NCBI GenBank assembly: GCA_964584495.1
Contig: CAZPAH010000066.1
Coordinates: forward strand, 1 to 16,193
Origin: CAZPAH01 sp964584495
GTDB lineage: Bacteria; Krumholzibacteriota; Krumholzibacteriia; Krumholzibacteriales; Krumholzibacteriaceae
Direction: 5' to 3'
DNA length: 16,193 bases
The notes beneath the pieces were generated by a model. It had not been told where the DNA came from. It ran no database searches and saw nothing but the letters and a program-made list of their open reading frames with translations. The position numbers were made by a program, and so were the translations under genes. Below are positions 1 to 8,577 of the stretch, piece after piece; the first letter of the stretch is position 1, and the number at the start of each line of letters is the position of its first letter.

Positions 1-1
1 T

Positions 2-2146
2 ACGATACAGGCTGGTATAAGTGCGGCGTCGGCGGGAGATACTGTTCTGCTCGCCAACGGCGTCTACACGGGGGCGGGCAACCGCGATGTCAGCTTCTCC
101 GGGAAGGCGATCGTCGTATGCTCGGAGAGCGATATTCCCGACTCCTGCGTCATAGACTGCCAGGGGACCGAGACTGAGAACCACCGTGCCTTCCTTTTTT
201 ACAACGGCGAGGGTAACGGGTCGGTGCTGAGGGGGATCAAGATCGTCAACGGCTATGTAAATTATTTTTCAAGCGATACATGGGGAGGAGGGATACTGTG
301 CGATCCCGGCTCTCCAACCATAACGGGCTGCGTTTTCGAGAACAATTACGGGCAGGAAGCAGGAGGGGGGATTTATTGCGACAATTCAAATCCCATCATA
401 ACGGGCTGCACCTTCAGCTCGAACGAGAGCTTTCGGGGGGGAGGCATGTATATTTACGGCGCCTCGGCTTTTAATGTCTCAGGATGCACCTTTACGGGAA
501 ATATCGCCACCATGGACGAGGGCGGAGCATTGTCCATCAACAATACGACGGGTGGTACCGTATACGAATGCGGGTTCTATTCCAACCAGGCTGACAAAGG
601 AGGAGCGGTTCACTGCTATTACGGATCCTATTTGATAAGTCACTGTTATTTCTACGGGAACAGCCACGAGAGTGGTTATTTCCGGGTTTGGGGGGCCGGA
701 ATTTATTGCGGCAACTCCTCTCCCGAGATAGAATACTGCACCTTCAACCATAACGGCGCCCTGTTGTATGCGGAGGGAGCGGTTATTTATTGTTTCCAAT
801 CGTCGCCCACCTTCAGGAATTGTACGGCATACGATAGCTATGCAGATGAATACTGCGAGGAAATAGTAGCTTATTATAATTCCCATCCCGTATTTGAAAA
901 TACGATAATAGCCTTCAGTTGCGGCTCCGTGGTATGCGACGCCGGTTGCAGCATTACCTTCTCCTGCTGCGATATATACGGGAACGCGGGTGGCGACTGG
1001 ACGGGTGACATCGCGGGGCAGTACGGGATAAACGGGAACATCTCGGAGGATCCGCTCTTCTGCGACGCTTCAAGCGCGGATTTCGGACTGATGTCGGGAA
1101 GCCCCTGCAACTCGGCCGGGTGCGGGCTCGTCGGGGCGCACCCTGTGAGCTGCCTCGGATACAGTCCCTGGCTGCTAAATGTCTCAGACGTCGGCAACGA
1201 CCAGGGGGGACAGGCGAGGCTCGAGTGGGCAAGGTCGATCTACGACGCATCGGGCGACACTGTGGATATCACGGGGTACGGGATCTACAGGCGTCAGGAT
1301 ATGTATATGAGCGCTTATGCGCCGGATGAGAACCTCTTCAAGGGCGGTCCCGGCGCGTTGCGGAGCCCGATGCTGTCTGGATGGGACTATGTGGCGACTG
1401 TCCCTGCGCGGGGGGATTCCATATACCAGTACGTGGCTCCCACCCTCTGCGACTCGACGGCGGCTGGCGGCATCTGCTGGTCGGCCTTCTTCGTCTCGGC
1501 CATGAGCCCCGATCCGCTCGAGTACTGGGATTCCGCCCCCGACAGCGGCTACTCGGTCGACAACCTGGCGCCGGGAGTGCCCGAGGGGCTGTCGGTCGCC
1601 TACAACACGGGAGGCGGGAACGAGTTGATCTGGAGTTCATCTGACGATCCCGATTTTCAGTACTACCGCGTATACAGGGGGGGCGATCCCGGTTTCATCC
1701 CCTCGCCGGGCAATCTGGTCCATTCCACCGCCGATACCCTGTGGACAGACCCGGAGCACGGCGGGAGCGATGTCTACTACAAGGTCACCGCCCTCGATTT
1801 CGCCGGCAACGAGAGCGGCGCGGCATCGCCCGAGACGGTGACGGGAGGGGAGATTCCCGATGCGCCGCGGGCCTTCGCCCTGTATCAGAACGTGCCGAAC
1901 CCGTTCAATCCCTCGACGACATTCATGTTCGACCTTCCGCACGGGGCGGATGTCGAGCTCACGGTATACAACGTGAAGGGGGAGCTAGTGGCGACGGTTA
2001 TAGACCGACCGATGCCGCAGGGCCGCAACACGATCGGCTGGACGGCCGGGGACAACGGAGGTCGCGCCATAGCGAGCGGCGTATACTTCTACCGCCTCGT
2101 CGCGGGGGATTTCGTGCAGACCCGCAAGATGGTGCTCCTCCGATAA
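2..2146 (+). CDS. Secreted right-handed beta-helix protein with Fn3 and C-terminal FlgD-Ig/sorting-like domain (5' partial)
   Basis: The reading frame is open from base 2 and enters from outside the window, so the true start is not visible; the GTG at 224 is internal. The visible 714 residues begin with TIQAGISAASAGDTVLLANG, the usual entry of pectate-lyase-like parallel beta-helices. About seven rungs follow, roughly residues 94-280, each with a GG(G/A) turn and a '(T/S)GC.F..N' strand; many cysteines stack along them. An Fn3-like domain lies at about residues 520-615. The end, from about residue 621, is a FlgD-Ig-like domain with QNVPNPFNPSTT and a final SGVYFY...KMVLLR, the type found on exported proteins of FCB bacteria and often read as a type IX sorting signal. 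The fold suggests an extracellular carbohydrate-binding or structural role; no catalytic residues could be assigned. Fold is confident, function unknown. Confidence 0.85.
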   Translation, partial: TIQAGISAASAGDTVLLANGVYTGAGNRDVSFSGKAIVVCSESDIPDSCVIDCQGTETENHRAFLFYNGEGNGSVLRGIKIVNGYVNYFSSDTWGGGILCDPGSPTITGCVFENNYGQEAGGGIYCDNSNPIITGCTFSSNESFRGGGMYIYGASAFNVSGCTFTGNIATMDEGGALSINNTTGGTVYECGFYSNQADKGGAVHCYYGSYLISHCYFYGNSHESGYFRVWGAGIYCGNSSPEIEYCTFNHNGALLYAEGAVIYCFQSSPTFRNCTAYDSYADEYCEEIVAYYNSHPVFENTIIAFSCGSVVCDAGCSITFSCCDIYGNAGGDWTGDIAGQYGINGNISEDPLFCDASSADFGLMSGSPCNSAGCGLVGAHPVSCLGYSPWLLNVSDVGNDQGGQARLEWARSIYDASGDTVDITGYGIYRRQDMYMSAYAPDENLFKGGPGALRSPMLSGWDYVATVPARGDSIYQYVAPTLCDSTAAGGICWSAFFVSAMSPDPLEYWDSAPDSGYSVDNLAPGVPEGLSVAYNTGGGNELIWSSSDDPDFQYYRVYRGGDPGFIPSPGNLVHSTADTLWTDPEHGGSDVYYKVTALDFAGNESGAASPETVTGGEIPDAPRAFALYQNVPNPFNPSTTFMFDLPHGADVELTVYNVKGELVATVIDRPMPQGRNTIGWTAGDNGGRAIASGVYFYRLVAGDFVQTRKMVLLR
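281..842 (+). repeat. About seven beta-helix rung repeats in the protein
   Basis: Imperfect protein repeats of about 25-31 residues. Each opens with GGGI, GGGM, GGAL, GGAV, GAGI or GAVI and continues to a '(G/Y/H/N)C.F..N' strand, as in GGGIYCDNSNPIITGCTF. These are consecutive coils of a right-handed parallel beta-helix. They repeat at protein level only; the DNA is diverged. Confidence 0.75.
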
Positions 2147-2256
2147 AAGGTCGAATATATGTAGCAAATCAAACCACATCCTTGCAGAAGTTCGAAAATG
2201 TGATAGTATCCTTAGGGATTCGAAACACTTCATAATTCAATTTAAGGAGCGCCACC

Positions 2257-3960
2257 ATGCGAACTAGACGATCGGTAATATCAGTGCTGCTTTTTGCGTT
2301 AATCATCTTGTTCGCTATGTCCGTCTGGGCGGCGTGGGTCGACGACGGAGTACGGATCACCGATGGAGAAAGACCCGAATTCGAATCGCGCATCGCACCG
2401 GACGGCGCCGGGGGCGCGTACATTGTCTGGGAACAGGCGTTCGTCAGCGCTTTTCTGAAAAACAGTATCTTTATCCAGAGGATAGACGGTAACGGGAATA
2501 CACTTTGGAGTGCCGGAGGCATATCGCTCAGTCCGGATTCCACCATCGCCTGGTCGCCGGCCGACGTATCGCCTGACGGATACGGCGGAGCGCTCGTCTG
2601 CTGGGCCGATGGCCGGGATAGCGAGACAAACTCGCGGGATGTCTATGCCCAGCGCCTCGACTCTAACGGAAATAAACTCTGGGGGACATGGGGCGCCCAG
2701 GTCTATACGGGCCCGGAAGATCAGGATTATCCGCTTATCGTTTCGGATGGAGCGGGCGGAGCTGTGGTCGTGTGGCGTGACGACCGAGACTCGAACGACG
2801 ATCTGCGCGCTCAGCGTCTAGACGCGTCGGGGAGCATGCTCTGGTCCTCGAGCGGTATCCCCGTCTGCACGGATCTCTCAAATCAGAACCGTCACCGGAT
2901 CGTATCGGACGGCGCCGGCGGTGTGATAGTCACCTGGGACGACAACCGCTCTTCAAACAACGATATATACGCGCAGAGAGTAGATTTGAACGGAATCGTC
3001 CAGTGGACGATCGATGGGATCCCCATATGCGTGGCGGCGAACCAGCAGACCTTTCCCCAGATCGTTTCAGACGAGGCGGGCGGAGCGATCATAACCTGGC
3101 AAGGATCGACTGTAGCACTGAACGCGCAGCGTGTCGACGCCGGAGGAGACACCTTGTGGGCCGCCAATGGCATAGTCGTCTGCTCCAATCCCTATGGAGG
3201 GCGTTCAAATCCGCAGATCGCCATGGACGGAAGCGGAGGGGCGGTCTTGTGCTGGTATGATACCCGGACACCAAGGGGCATCTACGGACAGAGGATAGAT
3301 GCCGCCGGCGATACCCTGTGGAACGGGGCCGGCGCACAGATCTGCCTGGCCGTCGGAACGATGTCCGAACCCGGGATCGCCTCGGACGGCAGTGGAGGAG
3401 CCGCGATCGTATGGAAGGAATCGCTGAGGCAACCATCCGACTACGGCGATGTCTATGCCCAGATCGTAGACGCAAGCGGCTACGTGCAGGGTCCATCGGG
3501 CGGTATCGCGATCTGTACGGCTGAATCTGAGCAGCGGTACACCCATATCGCGACAGATAGTGCGGGCGGCGGCATCATTACCTGGAGTGACAGCCGTTAC
3601 TCTGCGACCTACCAGTCTGATATATATGCCGGCAGAGCTTACTTCAACGGCACAACGGATACGGACGTACAGGACGCGCCTGTGGCGGGTTATCTTTCGC
3701 AGAACTTTCCGAATCCCTTCAATCCGGCCACGACGATCCAATTCGGGCTGCAAAGGGAGTCCCGTGTCTTGCTGAGTATCTACGACGTTTCAGGAAGGCT
3801 GGTGCGCATCGTTCTCGACGAGAGTCGCCCGGCGGGGCGCTACGCCGAAGCCTGGGATGGCAGGGACAATATCGGCAGGGCTGTGGCGAGCGGAGTCTAT
3901 TTCTACAAGCTGGAAACAGAAACGCTCAAGCGGACCAAAAAAATGATACTGCTTCGCTAA
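2257..3960 (+). CDS. Exported propeller-like repeat protein with C-terminal FlgD-Ig/sorting-like domain
   Basis: A complete 567-residue protein. AAGGAG at 2241-2246 lies 10 bases before the ATG and supports this start. Residues 1-26 form a signal peptide: a basic MRTRR, a hydrophobic core, then a small-residue end near VWAA. Residues about 45-465 hold eight repeats, each with 'D(G/E/S).GG(A/V/G)..(V/I/T).W' followed by '(A/I/G)QR(V/L/I)D..G..LW', most likely beta-propeller blades. Residues about 474-567 are the FlgD-Ig-like domain with QNFPNPFNPATT, DVSGRLV and SGVYFYKL, ending KKMILLR, closely matching the end of the upstream gene. It follows that gene by 110 bases on the same strand, with no clear terminator between them, so co-transcription is possible. 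It is probably secreted or surface-attached; ligand unknown. Confidence 0.88.
   Translation: MRTRRSVISVLLFALIILFAMSVWAAWVDDGVRITDGERPEFESRIAPDGAGGAYIVWEQAFVSAFLKNSIFIQRIDGNGNTLWSAGGISLSPDSTIAWSPADVSPDGYGGALVCWADGRDSETNSRDVYAQRLDSNGNKLWGTWGAQVYTGPEDQDYPLIVSDGAGGAVVVWRDDRDSNDDLRAQRLDASGSMLWSSSGIPVCTDLSNQNRHRIVSDGAGGVIVTWDDNRSSNNDIYAQRVDLNGIVQWTIDGIPICVAANQQTFPQIVSDEAGGAIITWQGSTVALNAQRVDAGGDTLWAANGIVVCSNPYGGRSNPQIAMDGSGGAVLCWYDTRTPRGIYGQRIDAAGDTLWNGAGAQICLAVGTMSEPGIASDGSGGAAIVWKESLRQPSDYGDVYAQIVDASGYVQGPSGGIAICTAESEQRYTHIATDSAGGGIITWSDSRYSATYQSDIYAGRAYFNGTTDTDVQDAPVAGYLSQNFPNPFNPATTIQFGLQRESRVLLSIYDVSGRLVRIVLDESRPAGRYAEAWDGRDNIGRAVASGVYFYKLETETLKRTKKMILLR
2389..3651 (+). repeat. Eight tandem propeller-like protein repeats (about 52-58 residues)
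   Basis: The 'D..GG' turns begin at residues 49, 107, 164, 218, 272, 324, 377 and 434 of the protein, so the period is about 52-58 residues. Each turn is followed by a beta strand ending in W and then by '(A/G)QR.D..G..(L/Q)W'. Eight copies would suit one eight-bladed propeller. This is read from the translation; no structure was computed. Confidence 0.75.
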
Positions 3961-3990
3961 TGCGTCAATCTTTTAAGTTTTTAAGCGATA

Positions 3991-5121
3991 CTATTGCTGC
4001 TTGAAGTTTAGAGCGGCACGGCGTCCCGGAATTTCCTGCGCCGAATGCACGATATCACAGGTGGCAACAATGGGATGGGTCCACTCGTAGGAGGGATCCG
4101 GCTCGAAGTTGAATGTCAGGTTGTCAAGAGACTCGAACAGGAAAAGGCCGAAACTGGCGACCTGGATCGGGCTTTCCCAGTAATGATAGCCTCTCGTGAA
4201 CGCGATGCTGATTCCTCTGAAAGGATCGCCTATGGCGCACACCACGTAATCGGGGTAATCAACATATGAATAAGCGTACTGCGTGCCGAGATCCAGGGGA
4301 TTGTTGTCCACGTCGGTTATCGTGAGCATGAACTCGGTTCCGCAGGCGCAATCGAGGGTTGTCTCATCTAGAATGAGGAAAACATAACAATCGAGTATCG
4401 TATAGACTGCCGTTTCCGAGCTGCAAACCGTGGCGTCGCAGTCATAGTAGATGGCGAGCGCCGGGTCGGTCGGATCCTCGATATCGAGAGTAAACTCTTC
4501 GGTTACCGTGAGAGGCTTACCCGTGGCATCTGTGCAAACTATGTTGAAAGTAAATGAACCGGAATTTTCCGGAACCCCAAGAATCTTGCCTTCTGAAGAC
4601 ACCGTAATGCTTGCCGGAAGAGTCGAACTCGCGTTGAGTGCCCATGTGTAAGGCGCCGTTCCGCCGGAAGCATGCAGGTCGAAATTGTACGGAGCACAAA
4701 CAAATCCCTGTGGTATTGTCTCAGAAGTAATTAACAGAGGAGCAGGTCTCTCTATTATTGAGATATTTATAGTGTCATACCCGCACTCACAATCATCATC
4801 AATACCACAAAGTGTAACTATATGACTATTTATCGAAAGATCTTGGATTGTCAAAGCTGTCCCTTTTCCTAACATTCCATCATTATCTGAACTCCATGTG
4901 AGAGAATCGGGAGGTAGAGCCCCGTCTTCTATATCTAGTCCATTACCGAGAAAAGAGATAGTCTCGCCAATAAAAAATACTTCATTGTCTGCAGGACTGG
5001 AAATCGAGACAATCGGGGCGTTATTTTTATGTGGAGATGGCTGCGTTACATCATTGCTGTCGCATCCATCGAGGAATCCCAGTATGCAAAAAACGATAAG
5101 CGGGATTTTGATCGATTTCAT
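3991..5121 (-). CDS. Lipoprotein with PKD-like and putative-Ig (He_PIG-like) domains and an unassigned C-terminal domain
   Basis: I place the start at the ATG at 5119-5121, giving 376 residues. A longer frame from TTG at 5149-5151 would begin almost at the predicted transcription start and adds residues before the signal sequence. Residues 1-20 form a lipoprotein signal peptide with lipobox LDGC (Cys20). Asp follows at +2, which in Escherichia coli retains lipoproteins in the inner membrane; that rule may not hold here. Residues about 35-123 look PKD/Ig-like (APIVSISSPADNEVF). Residues about 130-215 resemble a putative Ig domain (GGTAPYTWALN, ITVSSEGKILGVP). Residues 225-376 are Cys- and Tyr-rich and match nothing I recognise. 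The 5' half, about 4700-5120, is visibly more AT-rich than its neighbours. It lies 101 bases downstream of the receptor gene. Function unknown. Confidence 0.82.
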   Translation of the reverse strand: MKSIKIPLIVFCILGFLDGCDSNDVTQPSPHKNNAPIVSISSPADNEVFFIGETISFLGNGLDIEDGALPPDSLTWSSDNDGMLGKGTALTIQDLSINSHIVTLCGIDDDCECGYDTINISIIERPAPLLITSETIPQGFVCAPYNFDLHASGGTAPYTWALNASSTLPASITVSSEGKILGVPENSGSFTFNIVCTDATGKPLTVTEEFTLDIEDPTDPALAIYYDCDATVCSSETAVYTILDCYVFLILDETTLDCACGTEFMLTITDVDNNPLDLGTQYAYSYVDYPDYVVCAIGDPFRGISIAFTRGYHYWESPIQVASFGLFLFESLDNLTFNFEPDPSYEWTHPIVATCDIVHSAQEIPGRRAALNFKQQ

Positions 5122-5159
5122 AAGGAGTTCCCTACGCTTAAGATTTATCAAATATATAG

Positions 5160-5186
5160 ATTATACTATGGCATATTTCGTTCCAA
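5160..5186 (-). promoter_or_regulatory. Putative sigma70-type promoter of the lipoprotein gene
   Basis: On the minus strand, TTGGAA (5181-5186) and a perfect TATAAT (5160-5165) are separated by 15 bases, slightly short. Transcription would start near 5153, leaving a leader of about 32 bases before the ATG at 5121. This argues against the TTG at 5151 as the start. Confidence 0.4.
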
Positions 5187-5200
5187 TGGGGATTAGAACG
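5179..5200 (-). other. Stem-loop between receptor and lipoprotein genes
   Basis: Read on the minus strand, CGTTCTAAT-CCCC-ATTGGAACG forms a 9-bp stem with one U-G wobble and a CCCC loop, 22 bases past the receptor stop. No U-run follows on that strand, so it is not a convincing terminator. It also overlaps the -35 element of the lipoprotein promoter. It may be a weak terminator, an RNA end protector or chance. Confidence 0.3.
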
Positions 5201-5222
5201 TTTTGGCATCTTGCTGATAATG

Positions 5223-8200
5223 CTATCCTGAAATGGAACTTGTCGCAGCCTTGACCACTACGAGGGTCATGTCGTCGTTCTGGGGGGTCTTGCCGGCGAA
5301 TCTCCTGACGTCATCGATTATCAGGTCCTTGATCTCGCTGGCGCTCATGGTCGACGAGTCGATGCCTTTCAGAAGCCGCATGAGGGAGTCGATGTCGTAG
5401 AACTCATGCGCGTTGTTTATCATATCTGTGATGCCGTCCGAGAAGAAGACAATGAGATCGCCGGGGTCGAGCTGGACCCTCTTCTCGCCGTAGATCGTGT
5501 CGTTCATCGTTCCGAGCGGAAGGTGGGTACCCTCGGGATCGATAGAGAGGATGTCTCCGTTCTTCTTCAGGATCGGATTGTTGAATCCGGCGCTTGAGAA
5601 GACGAGCTCCCGCGTTACGGTATCGAGGGAAGCGAGACAGAGGGCGGTGTACATCGTATCGTCCGTCTTGCTGTAGATCGGGATGTTTAGATCTGTCATG
5701 ATCTGCGCGATGGAATCCGTTTTTCCTACCTTGGAATAGAGCATGCCGCTGGACATCACGGCGATCATCGCCGCTTTCATCGCCTTGCCCGAGACATCCC
5801 CGATGGCGATAACGAATTTCGTCTTCTCCGGATCGAGCCAGAGGTAATCGTAGAAATCGCCGCCCACCTCGTTCGCGGGGATGCACCTTCCCGATATATC
5901 AAACCCCTCCACGCTGGGATCGGAGCTCGGCATGATCGACATCTGCGCCACCTGCGCCGCTTTCAGCTCGGTCGATATCCTGACGTTCCTCAGACGCCAC
6001 CTGTAGAACAGGTAAAAGATCACGATAACCGCTGCCGCGACGAGCGTTCTGAACCAGGTCGTTTTCCAGAAGGGGGGGGTGACGACCACACCGATCGAAA
6101 AACCTTCCTCGTTCCAGAGCCCGTCGCTGTTCGTTCCCTTTACCCTGAAACGGTATCTGCCGGGATTGAGGGTGGTGAAAGATGCGAAACGTTTGTTGGC
6201 ATCGGTATATACCCAATCATCATTGACCCCGTCCATCCTGTAGGCGTACCTGTTCTTGATCGGCGCGGTAAAATCCAGGGCGGAGAACTCGAAAGAGAAG
6301 ATGTAGTCCTTGTAGGAGAGAACGAGCTCTTTCATCTCGTCGATCGGCCGCTCGAGCTCCATCTTCCGGTTCATCTTGAGAAACGAGGTTATAACGATGG
6401 GGGGGATGAACAGATTGTCATTGATCTCATCCGGGTAGAATGCGTTGAAGCCGTGTATGCCCCCGAAGAACATTTCTCCGCTTTTGCTCTTAAAGAAGGA
6501 GCCGCCGTTGAACTCGTTGCTTTGAAGCCCATCGGCAACGCTGTAATTCTTGAAGGTCTCCGTCGAGGGATCGAATCGCGAAAGCCCCAGGTTCGTGCTG
6601 AGCCACAGGAAATGATGATCGTCTTCCAGCATCCCGTAGACCGAGTTGTTCGACAGGCCGTCTTTCTCGGTGAAATGCCTGAATTTCCCCGTTTTCCTGT
6701 CGAACCGGTTCAACCCGCCTCCCATGGTACCTATCCAGATAGTCCCCTCGTCATCTTCGTGTATGAAGAAGACGAAATCGCTGCTCAAGGCCCCCAATCC
6801 CTCCGGACCGGCCCTGTAGTGCTTGAACGTTCCTGTATCCCTGTCGAACTTGTTGATCCCGCCCCCCTGCGTGCCTATCCAGAACTCGCCCGAACGGTCC
6901 TCGTAGATCGTCCTGATGAAATTGTTGCTCAGGCTCGATCCGTCCGAAGGATCCGACACGAAATGCGTGAAGACACCTCTTGCGCGATCGAACCTGTCGA
7001 GTCCTCCCCCGTGAGTACCGATCCAGAGATCGCCCCGTCTGTCCTCGTAGATCGCCCTGATCTCGTTAGCGGCGAGGCTCGCGGTGTCATGCGGATCGTG
7101 CATGTAAGATTTAAAGAGTCCCGTCGAAGGGTCGAACCTGTCTATACCGCCGCCGTGCGTGCCTATCCAGAAGGTCCCCGACCTGTCGATATAGATCACA
7201 CGGACGATGTTGTTGCTCAGGCTTGACGGGTCGGTGGGATCGTTGAGGTAATGCGTGTAGATACCCGTTTTCCTGTCTAGGCGGTTTAGGCCTCCTCCAT
7301 GGGTTCCTATCCAGAGGATGCTGTCGGCGTCCTCCACGAAAGACCATACGATATCGCCGTTGAGAGAATTGACGCTTTCGGGATTCGGCTTGTAGAGGTT
7401 GAACTTCTTCCTCTTGCTGTCGAACTTGTTTACTCCCCCGCCATATGTTCCAAGCCAGATAACGCCCGAACGGTCCTCGTAAATATCGTATATCTCATCG
7501 TAGCTTATGCTGGAAGGATCGACGGGATCGTGGATGTATCGTATGAATTTGCCTCTCTGACTGTCGTATAGATCGAGTCCGCCCCCATTGGTTCCGATCC
7601 AGATATCGCCGTTACTATCCTGGTGAAGCGCAAAAACCTGGTTGTGGCTCAGGCTCGAATCGTCCTGCGGATCGTTCAAGAAAGAGGTGAAATTCCCGCT
7701 GTCCCTGTCGAAAATGTTTAAGCCTCCGCCCACCGTTCCTATCCATAGGAGGCCATTCCTATCCTCGAGTATCGCCCTGACCGAGTTATGACTGAGGGAG
7801 TTTTTATCCAGAGGGTCGTTGACATATGTGGTGAAAACGTGTGCGGAACGATCGAAGCTGTTCAATCCGCCGCCGTTAGTTCCAATCCAGAGGATGCCGG
7901 ATCGGTCTTCGATAATCTCGAGTATTGAGTTGTGACTTATGCTGTTTGTATTAGAGGGATCGTGAAGGTACCGTGTGAATTGCCCCGTTTTTCGGTCGAG
8001 CATGTTCAATCCGTTACCGGTTCCGATCCATAAAAGACCCGATCTATCCTGCTTGATAACGGTGATGAGGTTGTCGCTGATACTCCACGGGTCCGCCGGA
8101 TCGTTCAGAAAGAGTGTGAAGTCGCCGGTCGTGGGGTCGTACCTGTTGAGGCCGTCCTGGAATGTGCCGAGCCAGATATAACCGCTGTCATCCTCGCAGA

Positions 8201-8525
8201 TCGAAAGGACCTGGTTATAGGAAAGACTGTTCGGATTGTCGGGATCGTGACGTAAAATCGTGAAATCGTATCCGTCGTACTTGTTCAGCCCGTCCTCCGT
8301 GCCGAACCACATGTATCCCCTGCTGTCCTGTATGATGCACTCGACGATGCTCTGCGATAATCCGCTTTCTATCGATATCTCGCTGAAAAGCAATCGCGTT
8401 TCTTGGCACGAAAGGGGAGATGGCACCAGGGCACCTGCCGCGATCAGCAAAGCGCAGGCGATGATACGGCAAATGAAGCCGGATGATATTCGATGGATAT
8501 CGGAGATCGATGTCGGTGGGAACAT
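5223..8525 (-). CDS. Transmembrane sensor: 14 Reg_prop repeats, Y_Y_Y domain and SpoIIE/RsbU-type PP2C phosphatase
   Basis: The start is the ATG at 8523-8525, with AAAGGAG 9 bases upstream; a longer TTG start at 8606 would lie inside the predicted -35 box. The protein has 1100 residues. Residues about 17-40 are a signal or anchor segment. Residues about 54-700 carry fourteen propeller repeats typified by WIGTHGGGLNRFDR. Residues about 730-820 form a Y_Y_Y domain (YAYRMDGVNDDWVY, FRVKGTNSDGLWNE). Residues about 824-842 are a transmembrane helix. Residues about 860-1096 are a PP2C phosphatase with EVGGDFYDY, IGDVSGKAM, FFSDGITD and NDDMTLVVV; metal-binding Asp residues are about 890, 910, 1030 and 1084/1085. 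The expected role is sensing outside the cytoplasm and dephosphorylating a protein partner inside, as RsbU does for RsbV. No RsbV/RsbW-like gene is present here. Confidence 0.93.
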   Translation of the reverse strand: MFPPTSISDIHRISSGFICRIIACALLIAAGALVPSPLSCQETRLLFSEISIESGLSQSIVECIIQDSRGYMWFGTEDGLNKYDGYDFTILRHDPDNPNSLSYNQVLSICEDDSGYIWLGTFQDGLNRYDPTTGDFTLFLNDPADPWSISDNLITVIKQDRSGLLWIGTGNGLNMLDRKTGQFTRYLHDPSNTNSISHNSILEIIEDRSGILWIGTNGGGLNSFDRSAHVFTTYVNDPLDKNSLSHNSVRAILEDRNGLLWIGTVGGGLNIFDRDSGNFTSFLNDPQDDSSLSHNQVFALHQDSNGDIWIGTNGGGLDLYDSQRGKFIRYIHDPVDPSSISYDEIYDIYEDRSGVIWLGTYGGGVNKFDSKRKKFNLYKPNPESVNSLNGDIVWSFVEDADSILWIGTHGGGLNRLDRKTGIYTHYLNDPTDPSSLSNNIVRVIYIDRSGTFWIGTHGGGIDRFDPSTGLFKSYMHDPHDTASLAANEIRAIYEDRRGDLWIGTHGGGLDRFDRARGVFTHFVSDPSDGSSLSNNFIRTIYEDRSGEFWIGTQGGGINKFDRDTGTFKHYRAGPEGLGALSSDFVFFIHEDDEGTIWIGTMGGGLNRFDRKTGKFRHFTEKDGLSNNSVYGMLEDDHHFLWLSTNLGLSRFDPSTETFKNYSVADGLQSNEFNGGSFFKSKSGEMFFGGIHGFNAFYPDEINDNLFIPPIVITSFLKMNRKMELERPIDEMKELVLSYKDYIFSFEFSALDFTAPIKNRYAYRMDGVNDDWVYTDANKRFASFTTLNPGRYRFRVKGTNSDGLWNEEGFSIGVVVTPPFWKTTWFRTLVAAAVIVIFYLFYRWRLRNVRISTELKAAQVAQMSIMPSSDPSVEGFDISGRCIPANEVGGDFYDYLWLDPEKTKFVIAIGDVSGKAMKAAMIAVMSSGMLYSKVGKTDSIAQIMTDLNIPIYSKTDDTMYTALCLASLDTVTRELVFSSAGFNNPILKKNGDILSIDPEGTHLPLGTMNDTIYGEKRVQLDPGDLIVFFSDGITDMINNAHEFYDIDSLMRLLKGIDSSTMSASEIKDLIIDDVRRFAGKTPQNDDMTLVVVKAATSSISG
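6426..8366 (-). repeat. Fourteen two-component-regulator propeller (Reg_prop) repeats
   Basis: The key aromatic of each repeat falls at about residues 73, 118, 166, 213, 261, 309, 357, 405, 453, 501, 549, 597, 641 and 686. From the fourth to the eleventh the period is exactly 48 residues (144 bases). The shared pattern is '(W/F)(I/L)GT.GGG(L/I)..(F/Y)D' followed by 'DP.D..S(L/I)S.N'. Fourteen blades fit two seven-bladed propellers, the arrangement known for hybrid two-component sensors. The last two repeats lack the DP insert and are shorter. Confidence 0.88.
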
Positions 8526-8577
8526 CTCTAGGGTCTCCTTTCCTAAACAACGGCAGCTTACCTGCCTGCACAACAGT

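Noticed and set aside
2188..2230. TTCGAA repeated at 2191 and 2219 with GAAG/CTTC flanks, considered as a terminator or operator between the two secreted-protein genes
   Set aside because: The outer arms are out of register, the stem is weak and AT-rich, and no U-run follows; TTCGAA is self-complementary and may recur by chance.
3961..3990. Shared bidirectional terminator between the converging genes
   Set aside because: The 30-base gap has T-rich runs but no GC-containing stem.
5149..5151. TTG start for the lipoprotein
   Set aside because: It would fall only a few bases after the predicted transcription start and places residues ahead of the signal peptide; ATG at 5121 gives a normal lipoprotein leader.
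6453..7226. A 257-codon open frame on the plus strand inside the receptor gene
   Set aside because: It mirrors the repeated codons of the Reg_prop blades on the other strand, shows no family motifs and no ribosome binding site.
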